Source: Eremomyces bilateralis CBS 781.70 (taxonomy: Eukaryota > Ascomycota > Dothideomycetes > Eremomycetales > Eremomycetaceae). From it: a stretch of 64,000 nucleotides of DNA. The stretch covers positions 33,264-97,263 of the forward strand of contig NW_022985096.1 of assembly GCF_010015585.1 (NCBI RefSeq), written 5' to 3'. A program made the position numbers and the translations under genes. This document shows, in pieces, positions 1 to 11,919 of this stretch. Under the pieces are notes generated by a model. That model was not told where the DNA came from. It was given only the letters and a program-made list of their open reading frames with translations, and ran no database searches. Within the stretch, counting starts at the first letter, position 1; every line of letters starts with the position of its first letter.

Positions 1-332
1 TGTATGCATGTGGCTTGTATCTGTCGTTAATTAAGGTCGACTTTCCACCTGAGGCCGTTTGATAGGAATTGATTGAAGCACGTGATCCGGACCGGGATTC
101 CGTCCAACATCTGGGGACGGGATATTCCCCAACATCCTCTAAAAGTTCCACATCGACAGCTCCACACCATCATATCTATCTCCTTTCCTTTCCTCACCTT
201 CGTTTAACCATATTGAGTTGAATGTGATCTTCTTTTTTTTCTTCTCCTCCCCACATCCTCCCTATATCATTTAAACCCCAGACCTTCCCACCCCATTCCC
301 TCACCGATCGCGTCTCCTATCCCCTCCCAACC
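1..332. other. Upstream region of the TMEM115-like gene
   Basis: No gene is seen here. The last 150 bases before the ATG at 333 are strongly pyrimidine-rich, including a T/C tract near 229-260. This is common in fungal promoters and 5' leaders. No defined operator can be named. Confidence 0.4.
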
Positions 333-1507
333 ATGCCTCGCATCAACATCCCCCCTTTAACCCGCCTCTTCCTCGCCGTGCTCACCCTCCTCACCATCCT
401 CAACGCCATCGCCCGCCCCCTCTACACCCTCGAACGTACAGGCTTCTCTACCAACACCCCCGGAGGCGCCCCGTATCTCTGCATTGTGCCCGGCGTGTCG
501 ATCGTGTATCCCTGGACGGCTGCGACGTCCGCGTTGGTGGAGCAGAACCTCTTCGGGCTGCTGATCGCGGGAATGATGTTGTTCTTCGGCGGGCGGTATT
601 TGGAGCGGGCGTGGGGCGGGAAGGAGTTCGTAAAGTTTATGTTGTTTGCGGGCATGTTGCCGAATATTGGGGTGTGGATAGGGAGCGTCGTCTGGTATAT
701 GTTGACGAAAGACGTCGATGCTCTGTAAGTCGATTCTCCGGCCCTCCGTCTGCTAGAGTTTAAAGGGTTTTGCTGACTATCCCCAGAACCACCACCATCT
801 CCGGCACCGCCGCCCTCCAAGCCGCCTTCCTCGTTGCCTTCAAACAACTCGTCCCCGAACACACCGTCTCCCTCTTCCGCTCCCTCCTCCGCATTCGTGT
901 CAAACACTTCCCGGCCCTCTACCTCCTCCTCTCCCTCCTCTCCTCCCTCGTCTTCCTCCACCTCTCCACCTTCTTTCTCTCCCTCCTCGGCTTCCTCGTT
1001 GCCTGGACCTACCTCCGCTTCTTCCGCCTCTCTCCCTCCCTCGCCGCCACCGCTACCGGCGACCTCTCCACCATCAAGGGCGATCCCTCCGACACCTTCA
1101 GCTTCGCCAGCTTCTTCCCGGACGCCGTGCAGCCGCCCATCGCCGCCGTCGCGGACCCACTGTACGAGCTCCTCGTCTCCGTACGGGTCTGCGCGCCATT
1201 TAGCGCCGAGGATATCGAGATGGGGAACGAGCAGGCGCAGGCGCGCGCGGACGGCGGGTTGCCAGGTTTGATGAATCCGAATGGGGTGGGTCGCGCGGGG
1301 ATGGGGGCGCGTAGGGAAGAGGCGGAGAGGAGGAGGGCGTTGGCGCTGAAGGCGTTGGATCAACGGTTGAATGCGGCGGTGGCGGGGCAGGCGGCGGGAG
1401 TGGGTGGAGGAGCGGGGAGGGTGCCGCAGAATGTGACGCCGGTGGTGAGTGAGAGTGTGGGTGGAGGGGCGGCGGTTGCGGAGAAGGTTGCGGCGGCGGA
1501 GAGTTGA
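333..1507 (+). CDS. TMEM115/DUF1751-family (rhomboid-like) Golgi membrane protein
   Basis: Two exons, 333-724 and 787-1507, give 370 aa. The intron has a GTAAGT donor, a CTGAC branch motif and a CCCCAG acceptor. Membrane segments lie near residues 10-27, 65-85, 100-125 and 135-195. The segment GGRYLERAWGGKEFVKF matches the GxxxExxWG signature of the DUF1751/TMEM115 family. That family is related to rhomboids but has no catalytic Ser/His, and I see none here. Human TMEM115 is a Golgi protein involved in retrograde transport, so a Golgi role is inferred by family. After about residue 230 the protein is a soluble, Ala/Gly/Glu-rich tail that looks disordered. The gene converges on SGF11. The family call is firm; the cellular role is inference. 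Confidence 0.85.
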
Positions 1508-2059
1508 AGCTAAGGGACTTGGGACTGGTATAACGAGGTGGTTTGGTGGCTTACATCTCTGAAACGGGCGTTGGGATCTGTTTGGGTTTGATGGTTGATG
1601 TATTGAACGCTTGCGAGCGGTTGGGCTTGGGTTTAGATGTACATTACGGCCCTTGTTGATATCCCGTCGCATGACCCCGGCGTATCGGCGAAACATTGGC
1701 GATGCCGTCCAGCCTTGGAATTTAACGTCTTCAAAACATGTTATCTTTCATTGAGTATCAGGAGGCTCCCATCCCGAAAGCGTGATGCACTGTAGGAGCT
1801 ACCGATTGAAAGAGAAAAGTAAATTCCATTGCAGAGCATCGGGGGTGCGGATTCGGGATCTGATCATACAAGAGAAACTCCTTCCCTGTGGCCAAACCCG
1901 GATATAGAACGCCTTTCCCCGGTCGCGTGTCCCTGAAGTCTCTTCAGCCCTCGAGCCGACGGGACAGCTCAAATGCAATGCCTCTGGATGATAGTACATC
2001 CAACCCACCACTTCACCGCCTGTCGCGCTATCAAATGCGAATCCCAGCAATCCAACCCC
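1508..2059. other. Convergent 3' intergenic region
   Basis: This is the spacer between the ends of the TMEM115-like gene (+) and SGF11 (-). I see no coding pattern and no RNA gene. The ORFs that cross it are shadows of the flanking genes. Confidence 0.5.
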
Positions 2060-3330
2060 TTAATCCGCCTCCCCCGCCGTCGCGGTACTCGCATTATCTG
2101 CGCCATTCGCCTCCTCCACCACATCACTCACCACGCTCCCCTCCTTCATCAACTTCATCTTCTTCCTCGGCGCCTCCCCCTCCTCTTCCCTTTCCCGCTT
2201 CCCAGTCCCCCCGTTCGCCTCCCCGCTCCCACCACCCCCCTTCGTTCCCCCCGGCTTAATCGTCAACTTAATCCCGGATCCTTTCTGCTCCCGCCGCGCT
2301 AACCCACTCCCCACCCCATTCCGCTTCTTCTTCGGCCCGCGCACCTCTTCCTCGTCGTCGTCGCCACCCCGCTTCGGCGCCGGGCTGCCCGTCCGGCTGC
2401 TCGCCCCGAGCGGCGTGCTGGACCCCGTGCCCGCGGCGCCGCTCATCCGCGCCATCGCGTTGCGGCTCGACGCGCGGCCTCCGATGCCCAGACACTTGTC
2501 GAGGTGTTGGGCGAACCGGGTGATCAGCAAGCTGCGTTTGCAGTTCGGGCAGGTGTGCCAGGGGATGTAGTGGGCGGGTTTCCCGCTGCCGGCGCCGATT
2601 TTCTGGATGGCGGCTGCGGTGATGGCGGCGGCGCCGTTGCCGTTAGGGCCGTGGGGATCTTTTTCGTCCGGGGTGTGTTGGCCGGTCTCAGTGTTCTGGC
2701 TGCCGGGTGTGCCATCCTTCTCGGCGCGGGCCTGTTGCTTGAGGAGCTCGCGCTCCTTCTTGGTGCGGGCCGGGTCGGTGGGGAAGGGGTTGCCGTAGAC
2801 GTCGTGGCCGGGCATATTGATAAAGGGGTGGAGGGAGCAGAAGGAGGCGGAGAGGTCGGGGGTGCGGGAGTTGTGGCCCAGAAGGGGGTATTGGAGGCGG
2901 GGTTGGCGGCATTGCGGGCAGTAGATGTCGGGGGTGGTTTTGAGGGGGTTGTCTTTGAGGGTGACCTTGCCGTTCTCGTAGACGGCGCCGTCGGTCTCCA
3001 CGCGGACTTGGGGGGGTTGGCCTTGGGTGAGGGCGCTGTTCTTGGCGGAGGGGGCGTCGTTGGCGGCGGTGGCTTGAGCGTGATTGATGGCTTGGACGGC
3101 GGCGGAGTTCATGCGGAGGATCTTCTCGGAGCGGTGGGTGGAGAGGACGATGTCGTGGATGATGTTGTGGAGGCAATCCTCGAGGATGCTAGTGGCCTAC
3201 GTGGGTTAGTTGATGGCAAACGGATGGGGCTTGAGAGGTGTACCAGGCCAGCCATGCTACTTTCTCTAACTTGGATTATCTGTGTCCCGTTCTGGACGGG
3301 TGACCCTTGATGTCTGCTTCCTTCAGCCAT
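2060..3330 (-). CDS. SGF11: SAGA histone deubiquitinase module subunit Sgf11
   Basis: Exons 3330-3244 and 3196-2060 give 407 aa. The 47 nt intron has a GTACAC donor, an ACTAAC branch site and a TAG acceptor. Residues 30-60 form the N-terminal helix (SILEDCLHNIIHDIVLSTHR) that in this family packs with Sus1 and Sgf73. The Sgf11 zinc finger HTCPNCKRSLLITRFAQHLD has ligands C245, C248, H260 and C264; in the SAGA deubiquitinase module this finger contacts the nucleosome and activates Ubp8. A second Cys/His group (C122, C125, C149, H152) lies between the helix and the finger. The tail is basic and acidic, with a nuclear-localisation-like PKKKRN. At 407 aa it is about four times the yeast protein, as in other filamentous fungi. 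The ATG at 3330 is chosen because the helix needs exon 1 to be in frame. Confidence 0.85.
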
Positions 3331-4120
3331 AATGTAAGGAACTAGAGTGTGGAGGTGTGGATGTGATGTGACCGTCGGAGGATATATGTAGGAAAAGTGA
3401 AGGCGAACAAAAGTCCAACCGTTACGGCTCACTCGATCTCGTCATCGAAATCCAGCCGTCCAATGCAGTCGGTATAATCCCACCTCGCCTCTGCGTGGAA
3501 ATTGCCAGGGACCAAATATCGGGGACGATAATTTCTGAACGGTCGTACAGCGTCTCAAGACCGAGAAATCAGACGCACTACAACAAGCTGCCACTTCGTT
3601 CTGCAACCAGTTTTCGTCCGCCCACCGGTGTCAGGCTTGACGAACGCTCAAATCCCCCTCGAGTGGGTATCGCGACAACTCACGCACAGCCGGTTGCTGT
3701 TGCGTCCATCTATCTCGTGGTTCGGTGATGTACCAGGCACATATCCCGCGGCAGTTCGTCGAGGCGTTGGGAGGGGGGTGTCGAAGTCCTTGAGGTAGGG
3801 CGTCGGGTAAAGATAGGAAGACCTCTCACACGGATCCAATATGGTCGTTCCAGCGGTTTTCGGGGGTTCAACCTGTTGTCTGGTCGATCGCGGAGATATC
3901 ACTTCGGTCCAGATCTACAGGAGATGCTCGGAGTTGGTGTAGGCCTTGTCGCCTGAGGCCTCCTCACAAGTCGCCTGGTCCAGGGCCCATGCAATTTACG
4001 TGCAGCAAGCTGAGACGCCACCCGCCGATCAACGCCTGGGCACTCCTTGATCATCGAGGCTGGAGATATAATCGGACGAATTGTGAGGCTGATAGCTATA
4101 AACTTAGAGACTAGCTACTA
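3331..4120. other. Intergenic region between POP1 3' end and SGF11 start
   Basis: No gene is supported. It should hold the SGF11 promoter (3331 upward) and the POP1 terminator region (4120 downward). No recognisable motif stands out. Confidence 0.4.
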
Positions 4121-6744
4121 CTATACAAAATCCCACCTTGCAAGCCTCCCAAACCTCTCCCCCGCCGTCCGAACAATACACAGTTGTTGCCCCTTCGAAC
4201 CATCGCCGTGCTGTGCCTCACCATCCGCGGCCGGGCTGCGGACGAGTTTCCGAAGCAATAGTCCTCCGACTCCAGTACCAAGCCCCTCCGCCAGATTCAT
4301 ATTCCCCGTCGTGACAAAGCCAATGAAGTCCTCCTCACCCGGCACCTTCGGATACCGCGGGTCGCCCGGCTTTGGGCCCGTTGGATTTGGAGTGTCACCC
4401 TCCACGTAGGAGTATGGACTAGATTGATCTTTGAAGGGTTTCTGTTTAGTAGCGTTAGTTATATGGTGGGAGGAAACATGATAGATGGGGTAAGTACCAT
4501 AGGCTTCGGCGCCTTCGCAAGTCCAAGCCATGCCTGACGAAGATCCGCGTCCTTGGAAGGGAGACGGTAGACCCTCGCGCAGGGCAATGGGACGCCCTTA
4601 TTGACCATCGTGAACCGCACAATGGCGATCGCATTTGTTTGGGTATCAGGGAGTGCTATCGTCTCAGCCGCCACCGCTGATGCCAGTGAAGAATCCACAT
4701 AGCGATATCTCGCCCCCGTCAACGAGTCTTCCCCCTCCTGCTCCCCACCTCCCACCAAATACTCCCAATCACACGCCCACCCCTCCCCCAGCTCCCCCCT
4801 CCTCCCATACCCCAACTCCAAACTCCCATACTCCGTCCGCTTCCCCTTCGGTCGCCTTTCCCACTCCCTCCGCCGCTTCTGCCGCTCCAACATCTCCCAC
4901 GCTCGCCCTGCCTGCGTCCCGGGAAAGTCGCCGGGGAACCACGGCTCGTGGCGTTCGAAATGCATCTGGCGCTTTTCGTCCAGGCCGCCGAGGCGGAGGG
5001 TGCCGCCCGTGCGGAGCGGGTAGTGCAGGAGGCTACGCCAGATGGGGGAGACATGGCGCCAGGGGAGGATGAGGGTCCAGGTGGGGCGACCGGAGAAGGT
5101 AGGGGAGGAGAGGTACATGATGATCGGGATGGGGTGGTCGGTTGGGAGGGGTTCGAGGGGGTTTCCGGGCTCGGCGAGGGATTTTCGTCGGTCGATGGCG
5201 GATTGGGGGAGGATTGAATTCGACGCAACGCGGCGGGCTTGTCTGTCGAATAGGTTTGGGGATGGCTGCATTTTGCCGGCGAGCCAGGGGGGTTCCTGAC
5301 GGGCTGGTTTGTTCTTGCCGTTATCGATTTCTGCGAGTTGTTTGGGAGGATAAACGAGCCTCGGGTCGTGGATATCGAAGGCAAGAAGCGCGTTGACGGG
5401 CACCGGTTCTGGCTTGTTCCTTGCTAACCTGATCAAGGAGGCCTTGACATCCGTAGATAGTGAACCCTCCTGGTCGGGTCTTAAAGTCCCAATGATCGCC
5501 TCTAGCGAGGCCGACCCGGTAACTTCGATGCTGCCGATTTCATATCGGACATCTTCGACAGACAGGGAAGGTTTTTGGACCTTGGCAAGACGGACAACTT
5601 GCGTCCAAAGTTGGAGGAATGCGGAGGGATGTATTCGGATGAAGATTTGTCGCTTCTTGTTTGACTTCTCCGCCGTGTCCACGTCCATTCCGGTGGGTGT
5701 AGATTGGTGTAGACTCCGCCAAATTATCGTAACGGGTGCAATCGCTTCTTTGGGATCTGAATCTCGTTCATAAACCCAACCTTGCCAGATACGGGTGCCA
5801 TGAAGCCATTCGGATGTGCTTCCATTGGGGCTGTTCTCGGTGTTGCTTTCGTCATCATCAATGGCAACCCCTAACCCCTTCAATAGTCCTTTAATACTCT
5901 TCTCGACACCTTCAATGCTGATCGTGCTCATGTAGCTCATATCCCATGCCACACCCCCTTTCTGCGTCGTAGCACGATGCGTCACCCGATAACATTTCTC
6001 CGAAGGCGTCAACGGGATCGCAAACCTCCACAGCGGCTCCAGCGAAGGCGTCATCCGTGCTCTTTTGGAATGGTATAGATGGGTCGGCAGCCACGTTTTG
6101 TTCTTCTGCCGCTTTCGGAATTTGGCTGGGGGTAGATCCGGCATCTTCAGCACAAATTTCTTGACGCGTGCTTTTCTTGTCTTAACTGGCGATTCCGCTG
6201 GAGGGACAGCCATTTCGGTAGCGCCGAGCTTCGTGACTTTGATCTTGCCGCCGGACTCTAATTTGGCCAGCGCCTTCCGTTCTTTCCGAGTCCTAGAGCG
6301 GGCGCTGAGCTTCTGGAGTCGCTTGACCGTCTCCAGACGCAATCGTTTCTCTCCAGTTAGCTTTCGAGACTTCCGTGTGACCACGGGAGTATTGTCATCG
6401 GCCATCTCTCGCTTTGCGCGGGGGCGGAGTTTCTTCGGGACCCTATTCGGATTATGGCTCGCCGTCCTCCTCCGCATTGTTCGAGGCACCTCCTGGAACG
6501 CTCGGGAGCTCAACATCTTCTTCGCGTCTTTCAACCCATCTTGCAGAGCCTTGATCTCATATTCCCTTGCTTTTACAAATTTGGCGACGTCAATTTCGCC
6601 ATTCCCATATGCGCTTCCGGACGTCTGAGTTGATAGTCGCCGGGCCTCGAGAACCTTTGCTCTTTTCCGCTCCCGGCCTGTTAGGGGTTGGCCTGGTTTC
6701 CTCTTCTTGGAGTCTGAGTCTGAGGATTTGGCTTTGGGGCCCAT
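4121..6744 (-). CDS. POP1: Ribonuclease P/MRP protein subunit Pop1
   Basis: Exons 6744-4498 and 4441-4121 give 855 aa. The 56 nt intron has a GTACTT donor, a CTAAC branch and a CAG acceptor. Pop1 is the largest protein of RNase P and RNase MRP and is needed for tRNA and rRNA processing in the nucleus. The basic POP1 N-terminal domain is at about residues 30-130 (EIDVAKFVKAREYEIKALQD, RTMRRRTASHNPNRVPKKLR). A POPLD domain is at about residues 570-670 (HPIPIIMYLSSPTFSGRPTW). The C-terminal exon restores the conserved end, with CIVRTAGERFGRLARW, which the unspliced frame would lose. The ATG at 6744 (MGPKAK) is preferred over upstream in-frame codons because Lys/Arg-rich coding starts there. It diverges from the DBF2/SID2 kinase gene. 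Confidence 0.92.
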
Positions 6745-7657
6745 GGTGAAGGGGTTGAGTAGCACCAAGTCAATTATTGAAGAATTCTCATGGTCGATCT
6801 TCTGGTGTGTTTTGCGATTGGAGAAAGGGTGTCGATTGAATTGTTGCAATGAGTGTGCCCAATAATTGACATTAATGAAACGCGGGTGTTGCCTTGCTCC
6901 AATGAAGAATTGCAGGTGGAGCTTGATGCAGTGGAATGGACTCCATGGACGTACTGCTACTGGTCAATACAGTACAGGTACAGGTAGTGGAGGCATCAAG
7001 GCTGAACTCAAACCGTGGCCACTATGCTCAGGTTTGGGGGTAGACCTATGTCTTAGTAAGAACTTTAGCCTCGAGCTAATTTACTTTGCTGGCCATTCAT
7101 AGTTATTGAATTTGGGGGCATGTGTGTAATAAACTTCTAGCGTATTATTACAACCAATAATTTTACCACAACTGCCCCTTCACTTTCATTTGTCCTCCGT
7201 AGTCACTTGTGAAGTCAACAAGTGAAACCAGCAAGTGAAATCTATATCGATCCTACAAAAGATCTAATAAATCCAGCGGCTAGGCGAACCACACGCAAAC
7301 AGTTCAGTGATCCATGATTGATAAACAGTTGAACCAAGCGGGTGGAATGCTACATCTACATCGCACTGGCATACAATTTCAGGCACCAAGGCGTCAACAC
7401 CTCATTCCCGTGAGCAACGGTTTGTTTTGGTTGCCAACTCCCAACAGCCAAACCGACCCCGTCACACTCCACCATTCCTGACCAGTACGTAACATCACTT
7501 CCATCCACCGTCTGCTTTGTGCATCCACCCTGGCTCGGATCTCCTCTTCCTCCTTCATTCATTCGTGCTGCCCAACAGGAGATCTATGTCCTTTCGCCAG
7601 AATTTGTGAACATACAAATCCGGCTCACCATACGGTGGGCGTCACTCAGCCATCGCA
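6745..7657. promoter_or_regulatory. Divergent promoter region POP1 / DBF2-SID2
   Basis: A 913 bp gap lies between two divergently transcribed genes, so it must hold both promoters. No coding pattern is visible. An imperfect direct repeat on the theme AAGTGAA occurs around 7206-7240. I cannot assign a regulator. Confidence 0.4.
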
Positions 7658-9766
7658 ATGTCTTCCAACCCACCTGCTGTTGGCGGAGCAGACCGCCCTG
7701 ATCTCAAACTTCCGATGCCACCCCCTCCGCTCGTATCGCGGTCGACCAACGAGTTCTATGACTCCCCTTCCACCCCGACCCATGGAAACTTCCTCTCCCC
7801 GACTCAAACCCCCCAAGGGAGTCCGAGTAAACATCTCCAGCCGCCCGGAGCATATGATCTTCCCAACATCTTCGACAATGCCATGAGACTGGTTCCCACC
7901 GCTGGCAATGCGGCGAGAGGACCAGGGTCGCCGACGTCACCGTTGAAGAATGGAGGCAACACGGAGATCCCCTTGCCCGAGAGCCCGACTCGGAAGTCAA
8001 ACAAGGAAAACAAGGATCCTGGTCGACCTATGGTCAAGAAGGACCCCAGCTATCTGAGTCAAGCGGCCGCTTCTCGACAGGAGCAGTACCGCGCACGGGA
8101 CTTGGAGACATCACGACATGCCAACTCGGCACAACGGGGTCTCACACCAGAGGAATTGGAGAAGCTGAAGAAGCCATCAGTGAAGCGACTGGCGAATGTC
8201 ACACAGCTCTGTAAGCTTACTGTTGCATGTTGAGAGGAATTCATACTAACCCCTCTAGACTTCCTCGACTATTATTATGATCTCCTCAGCTACGTCCACG
8301 GACGTCAGACTCGATACACCCAGTTCAAAGCTGCCATTCCAGCTCCACCAGCAACTGAAGAAGCCGAGTACGATGCGGCATTGACGAAGTACCTGGGACG
8401 GGAACGAGCCAATCTTCGCAAGCGCCGCACGCGACTCCGACATGGCGATTTCCAGATCCTGACCCAAGTGGGTCAAGGCGGATATGGACAGGTGTTCCTT
8501 GCGCAAAAGAAAGATACCCGGGAAGTGTGTGCGTTAAAGGTCATGAGCAAGAAGCTCTTGTTTAAGTTGGACGAAATCAGGCATGTCCTTACGGAGCGAG
8601 ACATCCTTACCTCGGCGAAGAGCGAGTGGCTGGTGAGGCTGCTGTACGCCTTCCAGGACGATAGCAGCATCTACCTTGCAATGGTAAGCTTTTCCGATTC
8701 CGTTCATTTATAGGAAACGCTAACGATGTTGTAGGAATACGTTCCCGGCGGTGACTTTCGAACCCTTCTCAACAACACCGGCGTCCTCCACAACCGCCTT
8801 GCCCGCTTCTACGTCTCCGAAATGGTGCAATGCGTCGACGCCCTGCACCAACTCGGCTACATCCACCGCGACCTCAAGCCGGAGAACTTCCTGATCGACA
8901 GCAGCGGCCACGTCAAACTGACCGACTTCGGCCTCGCCGCCGGGTTCCTCGCGCCCGCGAAGATCGAGTCCATGCGCATCAAGCTCGAGTCCGTCGGCAA
9001 CGTCTCCGTCCCCTTTGGCCGGCCCATGGAGGAGCGAACCGCCGCGGAACGACGCGAGGGATATCGCTCCTTGCGCGAACGCGATGTCAATTACGCGAAG
9101 AGCATCGTGGGATCGCCGGACTACATGGCGCCCGAAGTCCTACATGGCGAGGAATATGACTTCACGGTGGACTACTGGAGCCTCGGCTGCATGCTCTTTG
9201 AGGCGCTGGCGGGGTACCCCCCGTTCGCCGGCTCCAACGTCGACGAGACGTGGCACAACCTCAAGCACTGGAAGAAGGTGCTCAAGAAGCCCGTGTACGA
9301 CGACCCGAACTACTTCCTCAGCCGCCGCACCTGGGATCTCATCACGCGGATGGTCGCAGCCAAGACGTCGCGGTTCCGGCAAATCCGGGAGATCCGCACG
9401 CACGATTACTTCGCGGAGGTGGACTGGCCGCGACTCAAGGAGCAGCGGCCGCCGTTCGTGCCGGAGTTGGATTCGGAGACGGATGCGGGGTACTTTGATG
9501 ATTTCACCAATGAAGCGGACATGGCCAAGTATAAGGAAGTGCATGACAAACAGTCGGCGTTGGAGACCATGGCCGACCGAGACGAGCAGATGGGGAAGGG
9601 CCTCTTCGTTGGCTTCACGTTCAGGTAAGCACTTCAGCCTGTTTCTGGACTCAAGTACTAATTGTTGTCTAGGCATCGCAAACCTGCTACCGATGAAAAT
9701 GGCAACGCCGTGAGTCCCAGAAAGCCTCTTCCAAAACCCGAAGGCACTTTCGGGACCATTTTCTGA
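7658..9766 (+). CDS. DBF2: NDR/LATS-family Ser/Thr kinase Dbf2/Sid2 (mitotic exit / septation network)
   Basis: Four exons (7658-8210, 8259-8683, 8735-9624, 9673-9766) give 653 aa. All introns are 48-51 nt with canonical sites. The kinase runs from about residue 248: glycine loop VGQGGYGQVF, catalytic lysine in ALKVMSKK (K278), HRDLKPEN (D372) and DFG (D390). A roughly 30-residue insert precedes the activation loop AKSIVGSPDYMAPE, an NDR-family trait. The preceding helical segment (residues 185-245) is the Mob1-binding region. The hydrophobic motif FVGFTFRH, with phospho-acceptor T621, is split by the last intron. In the septation initiation / mitotic exit network this kinase, with Mob1, acts at spindle poles and the septum. 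The roughly 150-residue Pro/Ser-rich N-terminus has several SP/TP sites. Orthologue names are SidB in Aspergillus and Sid2 in fission yeast. Confidence 0.93.
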
Positions 9767-10162
9767 GCTAAGCATTGGTTAACGCACACACATCGCTATC
9801 GACACATAAATGCATACAATTAGTGTCCAGCGAAAGATGCTAACCGACGCAAGATGTCCCCATGGAACGAGCTGTTTTGATTGTTTTAAGAGCGAAGCCG
9901 ACGATAGGAATGGAGCGGAGTCGAGCGCGGGTTGTCATTGTATCACTAGCGGATTTGGGTTCATTCTGTTCGGGGTTTCTCAGCGGCGTTTTCATGCCGC
10001 ATGTATGACTATGATGGTAATGACTGCTCGTTTGGAGCAGGCGATACTGGGTCCGCAAGCATAACAGGTTCGGCAGCATAAATCAGCAATGCAATGGTTT
10101 CAATTGAATATAGCTCCTATTGGATCCTGGTAGATCGTGAGGTCCTATGTGGAAGTAAGGTC
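9767..10162. other. Convergent 3' intergenic region
   Basis: Spacer between the ends of the kinase gene (+) and the WBP11-like gene (-). I see nothing coding in it. Confidence 0.45.
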
Positions 10163-11212
10163 CTAATAACCCCCATCTTCATCCTCCACGTCCTCAATCT
10201 CTACATGCCGCAACGCCCGCTCTGCAGCCCGTCCCTCATCCACGAACCTCCCCTCCGCTTTCCCCACCATCATCCGCGCCACCGCCTCCCCCTCCGCCGC
10301 CTCCACCGCCATCTCCGCATCCCCCCCCATCCCCTCTACCTCCCTCATCTCCCTCTCAAACCGCTCCTCCTCAGCCTCCAACTCCCCCCTCCTCCCACTC
10401 TTATCACCCAACACCACCAACTCCTCCTTTTCCCCCCTCTTCCCACGCAAATACCCCTCCCTCTCCAATCTCTCCGCCTCCTCCGGCTCCACCAATCGCC
10501 CCTCCCCCCTCGCCGCCGCCATCTTCCCTCTCACCGCCGCCGGCACGAACCGCGTTGCCTCCTTCCGCAAGTCCCGTAGCACCGCCTTCCCCTCATACAC
10601 CGTCTGCGGCGGCGCCGCGACGACCGGTTTCGCGGGCAGCGCATGCGTCCCCTGCGGTGCGTCGGGGCCTTTGTCATCAGGAGGTCCGCGCTCGTCCGGA
10701 CGGCGTCCTGGGCCGCGACGGCGCGGGACCGGCGGCATGTTCTCCACGTCCTTCGGCATCGGGATCATCCGCGCCTCTTCGTCCGAGTCGCTACTCTCCG
10801 GCTCCAAGCGGTCTCTCCTACCTTCCCAGCGTGGCCGCCGATCCTCCCACTCGCCCTCCCTCCGCCGCTTCCCTAACACGCCTCCCTCCTCCCTATCCCT
10901 CCGCTGATCCCCCTTCCGCTCTCGCGTATCTGTCTTCCCCTCCTCCTCCTCCTCCTCCCCCCGCTTCTCCCGTGCCCTCCTTATCATCACCACATCCCTT
11001 TCCAACTTTGCCAGCTCCTCGCGCTCGCGCGGCTTAAGGTCGGGCGTATCCTTCAGTTCGGCGATGCGGCGGTCGAGGCGGACGGGGTTCTTGTGGGCGA
11101 GGCGCTCCTCGCGGGCGGTGGCTTGTGCGGCCTTGGACTTTTTGAGGGCGCGGGACTTTTGGGATTTGAGGTGCGCGGTAGCGGGATTGACGGTTCGTTT
11201 GTCTTTGGCCAT
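10163..11212 (-). CDS. WBP11/ELF5/SAF1-family splicing-associated protein
   Basis: Single exon, 349 aa. The first 60 residues (MAKDKRTVNPATAHLKSQKS onward, then HKNPVRLDRRIAEL) match the Wbp11/ELF5/Saf1 N-terminal domain. These proteins are nuclear, bind WW-domain splicing factors and associate with the late spliceosome. A short proline/arginine motif, MPPVPRRRGPGRRP, at about residues 157-172 could serve as a WW or SH3-like ligand. The rest is charged low complexity, with Arg/Glu-rich helical stretches likely to form coiled coil, and an acidic C-terminal end. The ATG at 11212 begins exactly at the conserved domain. The name rests on the N-terminal domain only. Confidence 0.8.
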   Translation of the reverse strand: MAKDKRTVNPATAHLKSQKSRALKKSKAAQATAREERLAHKNPVRLDRRIAELKDTPDLKPREREELAKLERDVVMIRRAREKRGEEEEEEGKTDTRERKGDQRRDREEGGVLGKRRREGEWEDRRPRWEGRRDRLEPESSDSDEEARMIPMPKDVENMPPVPRRRGPGRRPDERGPPDDKGPDAPQGTHALPAKPVVAAPPQTVYEGKAVLRDLRKEATRFVPAAVRGKMAAARGEGRLVEPEEAERLEREGYLRGKRGEKEELVVLGDKSGRRGELEAEEERFEREMREVEGMGGDAEMAVEAAEGEAVARMMVGKAEGRFVDEGRAAERALRHVEIEDVEDEDGGY

Positions 11213-11919
11213 GGTTGGGAGGCAGAGTATTTAGGGGGAGGACAGGCGGGAGAAGGTGGTTGGAGATAAGGGATTTTGGTGTCGGTGTCGGCGTTAGTGG
11301 AACTTTTTATATAATTGAGGTCTCGATGGCAGAGTTGCGGAGAGTAATAGTTAGATATTTGAAAAGTAATGTCTGGTAAGAATCTCGTATGTCCAGGCTT
11401 GGCCGCTGCTATGCTTGCTGTGATGACGATTGAATGCCTGAGGCTAGAAAACATTCGTTAAGGCAATAACATCCATGAACCCTGCTTGGACCCTGGCAGA
11501 GTTCTGCTTTGTGATTGGACAGAATTGAACCTTTGATGTCATTGGATTCGGGTCCCTGAACGTCATGATGATGATAGATTCAGGTCTTTGGAGTATTATT
11601 TGCTACAGTATCAATATTATTGTTGTTATAGCGTTGGTTAGCACCTGAAGCTGCTCATGCTTCATCAGATTCCCGTGAGAAATATATCACAATCACTAGC
11701 GAGCATTCAATTCATCACAAATCAAACATGAAGGTACGATTCCTATCTAGGACCCGGAAAGATATTCGTCATGCCATTGCACAACTCATGCTTGTTTCCA
11801 CACGTCTGAGACGTCGTACTGCAAGTCAGGTATGATAATACAAAGTAGAAAGCAACGCTGCCAGGTCGTGCAATCTCATCCACGTGGGGAGATTGAGTGG
11901 GTGTGGATGTCCGACACAT
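11213..11919. other. Intergenic region between HSP12 3' end and WBP11-like start
   Basis: About 700 bp with no supported gene. The part next to 11213 should hold the promoter of the WBP11-like gene. A short AT-rich stretch lies around 11580-11720. Confidence 0.4.

Noticed and set aside
422-1696. 424-codon minus-strand open frame
   Set aside because: It lies antisense to the TMEM115-like gene. Its composition (Arg/Pro then Glu/Gly runs) is the mirror of GC-rich coding sequence on the other strand.
2504-3310. 268-codon plus-strand open frame, Gly/Ala/Val-rich
   Set aside because: Antisense shadow of SGF11, which has clear domains and a good intron.
9140-9775. 211-codon minus-strand open frame
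   Set aside because: Antisense shadow of the kinase exon 3; no domain.
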